Positions 14,819-22,156 of a stretch of DNA of 28,899 nucleotides are shown piece by piece; position 1 is the first letter of the stretch, and every line of letters starts with the position of its first letter. This DNA is from CG2-30-40-21 sp043806395 (GTDB taxonomy: Bacteria; UBA9089; CG2-30-40-21). The notes beneath the pieces are model-generated. The model was not told the DNA's origin and ran no database searches. It saw only the letters and a list, made by a program, of their open reading frames with translations. The translations under genes and the position numbers were made by a program. The stretch is from contig JAZDHC010000131.1 of the NCBI GenBank assembly GCA_043806395.1, forward strand, positions 1 through 28,899, written 5' to 3'.

Positions 14819-14883
14819 ACGGTTCAAATTCAGATAACAAATTGGGCAAATGTGTAGAGACACAAGTGCACTTGCGTCTCTAT
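14819..14883. repeat. Degenerate repeat element and hairpin in the kinase leader
   Basis: Positions 14820-14850 resemble the inner end of the GGCATGGTTCAAA elements (TTCAAAT..CAG.TAACAAAT). They are followed by a palindrome, GTAGAGACACAAG, TGCA, CTTGCGTCTCTAT (14854-14883), pairing at nearly every position. The hairpin ends three bases before the AAGGA ribosome site at 14886-14890, so it may affect translation of the kinase. Confidence 0.6.
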
Positions 14884-14899
14884 CTTAAGGAAAATCAAT

Positions 14900-17089
14900 A
14901 TGGACATCTACAATCTTTTATATGCTCTGCCTTCTCTTGTGGCAGCAATAGCCAATCTTTTTCTGGCAATATTTGTCTATCAAAAGAATAAAAGGGCACA
15001 GGTTAATCAAATATTTGCCCTTCTTAGCCTTTGTCTGGCAAGCTGGAACATTAGTACCCTTATCTTGTATCTTCCCCTGCCAGAATATACTATTGAAGTC
15101 TGGAGCAGGATTTTTAGAACAGGGCTTATTTTAATACCGCCAACGACCTTACATTTTTGTTTTATCTTTAGCGATAATCAGGAGAGCAAAAGGAATTATC
15201 AAGGACTTTTATCAGCCTATATTCTTGCCTTTTGCTTTTCATTCTTAAACTGCACCCCATACTTTATTGCCGAGTTCAAACAAAATCTCTGGGGATATTC
15301 GACTATAGCCGGTTGGGGATACTATCCATTTATAGTCAATTTTCTCTTCTTTATAGGCTGGGGCTTGTTCGTGATGCATAAAAAATATCAAATCACAACA
15401 TCCCCCTTGTTGGCAAATCGAATCAGATACCTTTTTGCCGGGGCAATCATAGCTATAATCCTGGGCTCTATTAATTTTTTAACCATAATAGGCATAAGTA
15501 TTTACCCAATCGGAAATCTGGCTAATATCTTTTATACAGGCATAATTGCTTATGCTATTGGCAAGTATCATCTCTTGGACATAGAGGTAATTATTGGAAA
15601 GGGTATTGTCTATGCCACTCTAACCATTTTTATTACTGGTACTTATGGAATAATTGTCGGACTTACCCAATGGTTATTTTCAAATACCTTTGCCTTTACC
15701 TCACTCTTAGGAAACATTACTGCTGCCATGATTATTGCCATAAGCTTTTATCCCTTAAAAGGACTGGCAGATAAACTAACGGATAGACTCTTTTTTAAGA
15801 AGGGTTATGAGCCATCAAGGGTAATTAAGGATTTCAGTATTGCCTTAAATTCTACTATCGGGCTGGATAAAATCCTGCAGGTAATCCTTGAGACCATTCT
15901 GGATAAGCTATCTATTGATAATGGGTTGATAATGCTGCGGGATAAGGATGAGGTGTTCAGAATCAGGATTTCAAGAGGAATAAAAAAGGATGGGTTAGAA
16001 CAGATTAGCTTTATCCCTGAGGATTATCTGATAAAACAATTATTGTTTTCGTCAAAGATATATTTCAGGGAAGAACTGAATTCAGCCATTCAAGATGCAC
16101 GGATAGATATGGAAACGATTTATGTAAGCGACAAAAAGTTGGAAGAATTAGGGGTTAATATAGTCATTCCTCTTCAGCACAAGAATGAACTTATGGGTAT
16201 TATTGCCTTAGGTGAGAAGCTTTCTGGTGATGTATTTACCTATCAGGACATAGAGGTTCTGGTAACGATAGCTATTGAGGCAGATATTGCTATTGAAAAT
16301 GCCCTGCTTTATGAAGAGATACTGGATATGCAGCATGATATTCATCAAGTAGATAAGTTAACCACCCTTGGCACAATGGCTTCTGAGATAGTGCATGAGA
16401 TAAAGAATCCATTGACCTCAATAAGTGCCTTTGTTCAATTAATTTCGTATGACTTTGAAAACAAGGAATACAGGGAGAAATTCTCCAAAATCGTGCCAAA
16501 AGAGATTGACCGATTAATGAATATCCTGCAAAAGTTTTCCCAGTCAGCCAGAACACCTGAACCTGTTTTTTCTGAAATAGATATACAGGAGATTATTGAG
16601 GATGTTTTTATGTTAAAGGGTGGAGATTTCTCCAGAATTGGAGTTAACATAGATAGGCTATATCAGCCCAATATTCCTAAAATCAAGGGCGATGAGGGGC
16701 AATTAAAACAGATTATCATAAATCTTGTTATTAATGCCCTTGAAGCTATGCCCCATGGTGGAAACCTTAGTGTATCCATCAAGGTGGATGATAACTGGTT
16801 AACGATAAGTTTCAAGGACACTGGCTGTGGCATTCCGGAGGAAAAGCTACAGGATATTTTCAAGCCATTTTTCACCACAAAGGAGAGTGGAACAGGGTTG
16901 GGATTGGCGATTAGTGCCAGAATTATAAGGGCACATCGTGGAGAGATAAAGGTTGAAAGCGTAGAGGGACAGAGTGAGACACAGAGACACAGAGACACAG
17001 AGACACAGAGTGAGGGATATATGAGTGCTTCATCTGAAGGACAAGGAACAACCTTTATGATTAAATTACCGTTGCATGAATCATGCTAA
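14900..17089 (+). CDS. Membrane sensor histidine kinase (multi-TM, GAF, HisKA, HATPase)
   Basis: This sensor kinase autophosphorylates and donates phosphate to the regulator encoded 24 bases downstream. The first 300 residues hold about eight or nine hydrophobic helices, starting LYALPSLVAAIANLFLAIFV, of the 7TM-type input region. A GAF-like domain (about 320-470) follows. HisKA has the H box MASEIVHEIKNPLTS with H499. The catalytic domain has N box IIINLVINALEAMP, G1 DTGCGIP, F box FKPFF and G2 GTGLGLA. Near the C-terminus a repeat-derived insert (about 690-715, SETQRHRDTETQSE plus more) splits the usual VEGQ-GTTF junction. AAGGA precedes ATG. The kinase plus NtrC-type regulator layout recalls PrsK/PrsR, but no exosortase or PEP-CTERM gene is visible. 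Confidence 0.92.
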   Translation: MDIYNLLYALPSLVAAIANLFLAIFVYQKNKRAQVNQIFALLSLCLASWNISTLILYLPLPEYTIEVWSRIFRTGLILIPPTTLHFCFIFSDNQESKRNYQGLLSAYILAFCFSFLNCTPYFIAEFKQNLWGYSTIAGWGYYPFIVNFLFFIGWGLFVMHKKYQITTSPLLANRIRYLFAGAIIAIILGSINFLTIIGISIYPIGNLANIFYTGIIAYAIGKYHLLDIEVIIGKGIVYATLTIFITGTYGIIVGLTQWLFSNTFAFTSLLGNITAAMIIAISFYPLKGLADKLTDRLFFKKGYEPSRVIKDFSIALNSTIGLDKILQVILETILDKLSIDNGLIMLRDKDEVFRIRISRGIKKDGLEQISFIPEDYLIKQLLFSSKIYFREELNSAIQDARIDMETIYVSDKKLEELGVNIVIPLQHKNELMGIIALGEKLSGDVFTYQDIEVLVTIAIEADIAIENALLYEEILDMQHDIHQVDKLTTLGTMASEIVHEIKNPLTSISAFVQLISYDFENKEYREKFSKIVPKEIDRLMNILQKFSQSARTPEPVFSEIDIQEIIEDVFMLKGGDFSRIGVNIDRLYQPNIPKIKGDEGQLKQIIINLVINALEAMPHGGNLSVSIKVDDNWLTISFKDTGCGIPEEKLQDIFKPFFTTKESGTGLGLAISARIIRAHRGEIKVESVEGQSETQRHRDTETQSEGYMSASSEGQGTTFMIKLPLHESC
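16969..17014. repeat. ACACAGAG tandem array inside the kinase gene
   Basis: The 10-mer ACAGAGTGAG occurs at 16969-16978 and 17005-17014, bracketing tandem ACACAGAG units. The two 10-mers are 36 bases apart (12 codons), so the frame is kept. It encodes QRHRDTETQ-type low-complexity sequence not expected in a HATPase domain. Confidence 0.8.
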
Positions 17090-17113
17090 ACAAATTATTA
17101 TGGAGGTAAAACA

Positions 17114-18520
17114 ATGACACAAAATCAAGCGAGCGTTCTGATTATTGACGATGAAGAGAGTATTGTTGAGGGATTTCGTTTATTTCTGGCAAGGGAGTAT
17201 GATGTTCTGGTAGCTGCAAATGGTGAGGATGGACTCAAACAGGTTAATGAAAAAAGACCAGTTGTGGTTCTTCTTGATGTAATGTTGCCAGATATTAATG
17301 GGATAGATGTTTTGCGCAGGATAAAAAAGATAGATGAAAACATAGAGGTTATCATGTTTACCGGGGTAAATGACATGCGCACAGCTGTAGATGCCCTTCA
17401 GTTCGGAGCATTTGACTATTGCCTTAAGCCTTTTAATATCAATGAATTATCCATTGTAATTAAAAAAGCCATTGAAAATCAGGGCATGAAAAAGGAGATT
17501 AAATATCGCCGATTGATTGAAACTGAACAATCTGCCAATATTAGCAGTCTTATTGGTGAATCGATTAAAATGCGGCAGATTTATGAGATTATGGATGTAA
17601 TGTCCAAGAGTGATACTACCATCCTGATTACCGGAGAAACTGGTACTGGTAAGGGGCTTGTTGCCCGAACCATCCATTTTAATGGTACAAGATCCAATAA
17701 ACCATTTGTTGTGGTTAATTGCAACTCTATTCTGGAGTCTTTGGTTGAAGGCGAATTATTTGGGTATGAAAAGGATGCCTTTCCCGGGGCAACTACCCAA
17801 AGAATAGGTAAATTTGAATTGGCTCATCAAGGAACAATCTTTTTAGATGAGATAGGTAGCTTGAATCTAACTATGCAGGCAAGTATATTAAAGATGCTTC
17901 AGGAAAAGGAGATAAAAAGAATAGGAGGAGATCGACCTGTTAAGGTTGATATCAGGGTTATCTCTGCCACCACAACAGATCTTCGGGAAGCAGTAAAAAA
18001 AGGGCAATTCAGAGAAGAACTCTATTATCGACTTAATGTGGTGCCTATTCGCATGCCTTCACTCAGGGAAAGAAAAGATGATATTCCTACCCTTGCTAAT
18101 TATTTCCTTAATCTTTACAAGCAGAAGTTTAATAAGGATATCAAGGGTATTTCCGAACATGCTCTGAAGATATTGGAAGATTATTACTGGTCTGGCAATG
18201 TTGGCGAATTACAAAATATCATTGAAAGAGTGGTAATATTAACCAAGGACGGGGAATCAATTACCCATCAAAACCTGCCAATTGACCTTCTTATCCTTAA
18301 GGGTAAGATAGAAACAGAAGGGCTAACCTTGAGAGAGGCACGGCATCAGTTTGAAAAACAATTTATTGTCCATGTCTTAGAACGGGTTAAGTGGAATCAG
18401 ATAAAGGCCTCCAAACTATTGGATATTCATCGTAATACCCTGCTCCTGAAGATTCAACAACTCGAGATTAATCTCAAGCAACCGGTGGAGGAACAATTAG
18501 AGGAAGAGGAGGGGGAGTAG
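17114..18520 (+). CDS. NtrC-family response regulator with degenerate sigma-54 contact loop
   Basis: Receiver (1-115) with phosphoacceptor D55 and K105; AAA+ domain (about 145-375) with Walker A GETGTGKG (174-181) and Walker B TIFLDE (241-246), and arginines in FREELYYRLN; Fis-type helix-turn-helix (about 425-450) with WNQIKASKLLDIHRNTL. Family members remodel sigma-54 polymerase. Two family-defining motifs are altered: GAFTGA reads DAFPGA (221-226), and the sensor II motif GNVREL reads GNVGEL (361-366). The protein may therefore bind DNA and ATP without activating sigma-54, which is inference. GGAGG precedes the ATG; it forms an operon with the kinase. Its 3' end faces the convergent ABC gene. 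Confidence 0.93.
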   Translation: MTQNQASVLIIDDEESIVEGFRLFLAREYDVLVAANGEDGLKQVNEKRPVVVLLDVMLPDINGIDVLRRIKKIDENIEVIMFTGVNDMRTAVDALQFGAFDYCLKPFNINELSIVIKKAIENQGMKKEIKYRRLIETEQSANISSLIGESIKMRQIYEIMDVMSKSDTTILITGETGTGKGLVARTIHFNGTRSNKPFVVVNCNSILESLVEGELFGYEKDAFPGATTQRIGKFELAHQGTIFLDEIGSLNLTMQASILKMLQEKEIKRIGGDRPVKVDIRVISATTTDLREAVKKGQFREELYYRLNVVPIRMPSLRERKDDIPTLANYFLNLYKQKFNKDIKGISEHALKILEDYYWSGNVGELQNIIERVVILTKDGESITHQNLPIDLLILKGKIETEGLTLREARHQFEKQFIVHVLERVKWNQIKASKLLDIHRNTLLLKIQQLEINLKQPVEEQLEEEEGE

Positions 18521-18549
18521 AGATGGTGCAGATGGTAGGAATGGTAGGG

Positions 18550-18661
18550 AAGGTAATCGGTAAGGGAAGGGAAGAGAAGAGAAGAAAGGTACACTCACCC
18601 TTAATCTACCTTTGTTTCAGTAATCTGTGATTACCTGATTACTGATTACCTTACTACCTTA
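18550..18661. repeat. GGTAATCGGTAA inverted repeat between convergent genes
   Basis: AAGGTAATCGGTAA (18550-18563) is inverted at 18639-18652 with 13 of 14 matches, and more GGTAGTAAGG follows to 18661. The right arm overlaps the 3' end of the ABC ATPase gene and encodes its last residues and stop. The unit recurs at 22054-22156. Confidence 0.75.
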
Positions 18662-19398
18662 TTACCTATGCAAACAGGTGCATCGTACAAGCCACTTAAC
18701 ACCTCTGTCGTCAACACTTCAGAGGCATTTCCCATTTTGTACAGGGATGCTTGTTTCAGGCAAATAACCCTTTGCAGGGCTTGACTGAAAAGATTTATTT
18801 CATGAGACACATGTATTATGGTCATCCCATTTGCATGAAGTTCGTCGATAATATCCATAATCTTACCCTGTGTTGGCAAGTCAATACCTGTTGTAGGTTC
18901 ATCAAGGAAGAGTATCTCTGACTCTTGAGCCAACACTCTGGCAATCATAACCCTTTGCTGTTGGCCAGATGAGAGATGTCCAAATGGGGTGTTTTGGTAT
19001 TCAGACATACTCACCTTTTCTAAACACTGAGCAACTATTGTGTGATCCTTTCGTGATGGGGACTTGAAAAAACCAATCCTGGCACATCTGCCAAACGAAA
19101 CAACATCACTTACCTTTATGGGAAAGTTGGTGTCTATCTGTTGAATCTGGGAAAGGTAACCAATTCTTTTACGGTGTTTTGTATAAAACCGTGACACCTT
19201 TTCGTCAAACACCACAATATCACCCTTGAAAGGCTTTATCAATCCAAGTATTAGTTTAAGCATGGTTGTCTTGCCAGAACCATTTGGACCAATAATACCA
19301 ACAAATTCTCCTTGGGATATGGAAAAGGAGATGTCCTTTAACGCTGCTTTTTTACCATATTTTGCAGTTACATTTTCAAGTTTAATTACGGTAGACAT
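18646..19398 (-). CDS. Metal-type ABC transporter ATP-binding protein
   Basis: This is the ATPase subunit of an ABC importer of the zinc/manganese (ZnuC/MntB-like) group. All nucleotide-binding motifs are present: Walker A GPNGSGKTT (37-45), Q84 in GYLSQ, signature LSSGQ (142-146), Walker B ILFLDE (162-167) and H199 in IIHVSHE. The metal assignment rests on the short length (250 aa) and overall pattern such as KVSDVVSFGR; iron-siderophore or other importers are not excluded. No permease or binding protein gene adjoins it, which is unusual since these are normally in one operon. GGAG precedes ATG 19398. The last residues, KVVR, and the stop come from the GGTAATCGGTAA repeat. Confidence 0.88.
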   Translation of the reverse strand: MSTVIKLENVTAKYGKKAALKDISFSISQGEFVGIIGPNGSGKTTMLKLILGLIKPFKGDIVVFDEKVSRFYTKHRKRIGYLSQIQQIDTNFPIKVSDVVSFGRCARIGFFKSPSRKDHTIVAQCLEKVSMSEYQNTPFGHLSSGQQQRVMIARVLAQESEILFLDEPTTGIDLPTQGKIMDIIDELHANGMTIIHVSHEINLFSQALQRVICLKQASLYKMGNASEVLTTEVLSGLYDAPVCIGNKVVR

Positions 19399-19428
19399 TT
19401 ATAATAATCTCCGGCTATATTAGAATTC

Positions 19429-19628
19429 GGCATGGTTCAAAACTATTCATCATAGGGGGACAGATAACATACCCTGTCCGCAGTAGCGTCCACTATGCTC
19501 AAGTCAAGAGGGGATTACAACCCCCTAACCCCCTTTATTAAGGGGGAATTAGGGAAATACAACATTCAGGGCAGACACATAGGTCTGCCCCTACGAACCT
19601 GATTTGTTACCCTGATTTGAACCATGCC
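19429..19628. mobile_element. 200-bp element with perfect GGCATGGTTCAAA terminal inverted repeats
   Basis: GGCATGGTTCAAA (19429-19441) and TTTGAACCATGCC (19616-19628) are perfect inverted copies. The interior, with no ORF, carries a C-rich hairpin unit (19516-19562) and a GGGCAGACACATAGGTCTGC palindrome starting near 19569. Its right end touches the stop codon of the lipoprotein gene. A smaller relative is at 6809-6949. Confidence 0.75.
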
Positions 19629-20308
19629 TAAAAATCCTCAGAAAAAGGGTTCAAGGGCTCAAGGGTTTGAGGATCTAATAGTTTTTCATTTTCATCCATA
19701 TGCTTCTTAATTGATTTAGCCTTTACTGGAAATGACCCAATACTTTCAGCCATATCAAATAATTTATTCAGATTCTCTTCATAACTATTCATGATCACAG
19801 TAATCTGATATTTTCTATTCTTTGGAAATAATTCTAATCTTAATCTATAGCATTGTTTTTTCAAAAGCTTATGCTCTTTTGTCCATATTGCGCAAATTAA
19901 CTCAAAGTCTGGGTTGTCCATTTTATATGCCTTGACAAGCTTGTCTGTTACCCCTAATTCCTCTAATTTAAGCAACACATCAACATCCTGGAAGTTTTCT
20001 GGTTTAGAGACAGCATCCCTGTATTTTTTGTATAGTCCTTCATCCCTTGGCCAAAAAAGAACTGCCAGATTCTTCGGAGTGTCCTTATTTGTCCCATTGT
20101 CAGGAGCAAAACAAAAGGCATGGTCATCGCTTGCTACATTTTTATATTCAGGATAAAGTTTCATGGAAAATCCATACCTCACAAATCGTGCTGTATTACC
20201 CTTAAAATCAGGGTTTGCCTTTCGAATAAATGTTCCCTTTCTTTCTCCACATCCAATAAGTACGCACAGCACTAGGGCTAATAATAATACCTCTCGTCGA
20301 ATATACAT
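19628..20308 (-). CDS. Lipoprotein of unknown function
   Basis: A type II signal peptide is visible: basic MYIRREV, a hydrophobic stretch, then the lipobox LIGC with Cys at about residue 20, so the mature protein should be a membrane-anchored lipoprotein. The remaining 205 residues are mixed alpha/beta and charged. The part from about 45 to 195 (YGFSMKLYPEYKNV and so on) loosely recalls PsbP/DcrB-like lipoproteins, but I cannot assign a family. GGAGG lies nine bases before ATG 20308. The stop codon TAG is shared with the edge of the 19429-19628 element. It is flanked by repeats on both sides and may be a single-gene unit. Confidence 0.8.
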   Translation of the reverse strand: MYIRREVLLLALVLCVLIGCGERKGTFIRKANPDFKGNTARFVRYGFSMKLYPEYKNVASDDHAFCFAPDNGTNKDTPKNLAVLFWPRDEGLYKKYRDAVSKPENFQDVDVLLKLEELGVTDKLVKAYKMDNPDFELICAIWTKEHKLLKKQCYRLRLELFPKNRKYQITVIMNSYEENLNKLFDMAESIGSFPVKAKSIKKHMDENEKLLDPQTLEPLNPFSEDF

Positions 20309-20341
20309 CTTGTTAGAACCTCCGGGTTAATATATGTAAAA

Positions 20342-20513
20342 TAGGCTGTAGACTATTAGGCTGTAGGAGGAAGGGAACACAACCCCCTAACCCCCTTTTC
20401 TAAGGTGGAATAGAGAAATACAGCCATTCACAACTTGCCTATTTTGTCACCCTGATTGTGCCTATAGCCTGCACCCTAAAAGCCTACAGCCTAAACACCT
20501 ATATATCTACAGC
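20342..20513. repeat. Composite repeat: TAGGCTGT arrays around a C-rich hairpin
   Basis: TAGGCTGTAG units at 20342-20367 and inverted units at 20461-20513 flank a C-rich hairpin unit (20378-20428). The 3' side of the core also carries ATTTTGTCACCCTGATTGTG, a variant of the GGCATGGTTCAAA element end. The array overlaps the 3' end of the HD-GYP gene, whose last codon and stop (CTGTAG) belong to it. Confidence 0.75.
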
Positions 20514-22030
20514 TCATCTATCGCCCTTATCGCCGCATCCTCCCTTTCCAGAACGCGCAGGAAGGCATCTACTACTACAGGATCAAACTGAGTGCCAGAG
20601 CCGGCTTTAACTTCCATGATTGCCTTTTCTCTTGGCATTGAGTCCCGGTAGGGGCGTTTTGATACCATGGCATCAAAGGAATCAGCCACACTTAATATCC
20701 TTGACTTGAGTGGGATTTGTTCACCCTTCAAGCCACTTGGATAACCATTGCCATCGTATCGTTCATGATGATGCAAGATTATTTCAGCTACATCGTTAAA
20801 CATATCTATATGCTTGACTATTTTTGACCCAATATCCGGGTGTTCTTTTATCATTTCCCATTCTTCCCGCTCCAAAGCACCTGGTTTTGAGAGAATTCCA
20901 TCTTTTATTCCTATCTTACCAATATCATGAAGAAGCCCAATTATACCTATAAGATTTTTTTCATCAGTTGAAAAATTCAGTTCATCTGCAATAGCTATAA
21001 CATGCTTTTGTACCTGAGATGAATGCCCCATGGTATAGGGATCCTTAGCATCAATAGCTGATGAGAGTGCCTTAACTGTGTTAAGAAATAGTTCCTTGAG
21101 TTGAAGATTCAGGTCTGTTAATTCAGCCATCTTTTCCTCTAAGGTAGCGTAAGTCTTAGAGCGTTCAATAGCTCCTCCAATCTCTGCAGCAAATATTGAG
21201 GCAAGCATAAGATCGTCCATGGTAAAGCATACTATTGTTTTTATTTTATTTATCCGTAACACACCGATAACACCATCTTTCACTCGAAGTGGCACACACA
21301 TACATGATGTTACCTTATGATGATTTGTTACATTAGTAAACCTTTTGTCGTTAGCTGCATTACCAACTATAAGTACTGGTTCATTATGCTCCAGTACCCA
21401 GCCAGCTACATCTTCACCCCTTTTTATTCGTTGCGATCTGACAATTTCCTTGTCAATTCCCTTGCTTACTGTGATATAAAGTTCATCTTTTGTCTTGTCT
21501 AAAAGCATCAAACTGTCCTCATCTGCATGCATAACCTTGACAATTGTAGCCATAATCACGACAGAGAGGTCATCAAAATCTGTTGTTGAACTAAGTAGTC
21601 TTGTAGCCTCATGTATAGCAGAAAGCTCGGCTATCTTTTTGTCTAACTTAAAGGAAAGCTGCCTCTTCTGGAGTATATTCTTTATTGTGGTTTTGAGCTT
21701 CTCCATCTCAAGGGGTTTATGAAGATAATCATATGCCCCTTCCCTCATTGCTTCAACCGCAGTCTCTATAGAGCCATAAGCTGTAAGCATAACTATATCT
21801 ATAGCATTGTTCATATTCTTCAGCCTTTTTAATGTCTCTATCCCATTCAAGCCAGGCATCATCAAGTCTATAAAAGCAATATCTATCTGATACTCTTCTA
21901 CTATTTTGCAGGCATCAAATCCATTGGAGGCAGTATGAATATTTACCCCTTCATCTTGAATTGCTAATTGATAAATCCCAAGAATATCTTCATCATCATC
22001 TACAAATAAAATATTTGGTAATAATTCCAT
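20507..22030 (-). CDS. Response regulator with GAF and HD-GYP domains (c-di-GMP phosphodiesterase)
   Basis: Predicted to degrade cyclic di-GMP under phosphorylation control. The receiver (1-120) has DDD at 11-13, D55 and K105. A GAF domain (about 150-290) includes GEDVAGWVLEHNEPVL. The HD-GYP domain (about 315-500) keeps the catalytic and metal motifs: HSSQV, H368-D369 in LLHDIGKIGI, HHHERYDGNGYPSGL (420-434), and SVADSFDAM with the following RPYR. It is 507 residues, complete. AGGAG lies just before ATG 22030. It is downstream of the giant FN3 gene on the same strand, 121 bases away across a repeat. The stop codon is provided by a TAGGCTGT repeat. Confidence 0.95.
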   Translation of the reverse strand: MELLPNILFVDDDEDILGIYQLAIQDEGVNIHTASNGFDACKIVEEYQIDIAFIDLMMPGLNGIETLKRLKNMNNAIDIVMLTAYGSIETAVEAMREGAYDYLHKPLEMEKLKTTIKNILQKRQLSFKLDKKIAELSAIHEATRLLSSTTDFDDLSVVIMATIVKVMHADEDSLMLLDKTKDELYITVSKGIDKEIVRSQRIKRGEDVAGWVLEHNEPVLIVGNAANDKRFTNVTNHHKVTSCMCVPLRVKDGVIGVLRINKIKTIVCFTMDDLMLASIFAAEIGGAIERSKTYATLEEKMAELTDLNLQLKELFLNTVKALSSAIDAKDPYTMGHSSQVQKHVIAIADELNFSTDEKNLIGIIGLLHDIGKIGIKDGILSKPGALEREEWEMIKEHPDIGSKIVKHIDMFNDVAEIILHHHERYDGNGYPSGLKGEQIPLKSRILSVADSFDAMVSKRPYRDSMPREKAIMEVKAGSGTQFDPVVVDAFLRVLEREDAAIRAIDEL

Positions 22031-22053
22031 TTTTTTCTCCTGTTGTTTGGAAT

Positions 22054-22156
22054 GGTAGTACGGTAATCGGTAAGTAAGGGAATGGTCATAAGGTCATAAG
22101 GTAGTACGGTAATCGGTGAAGAGGTTACTCTATTCCTTACCGATTACCTTACTACC
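22054..22156. repeat. GGTAGTACGGTAATCGG inverted repeat
   Basis: A 21-bp arm at 22054-22074 is inverted at 22136-22156 with 20 matches; a second direct copy starts near 22100. The right arm overlaps the 3' end of the giant gene and encodes its last residues (KVVR) and stop. It is the same family as 18550-18661. Confidence 0.8.

Noticed and set aside
16981..17010. Possible CRISPR-like short repeats
   Set aside because: The ACACAGAG units are contiguous with no spacers and lie inside a coding frame, so this is a simple tandem repeat.
14900..18520. PrsK/PrsR exosortase regulatory pair
   Set aside because: Layout is similar, but no exosortase, PEP-CTERM tail or PEP-CTERM box gene is visible, so the specific name is not justified.
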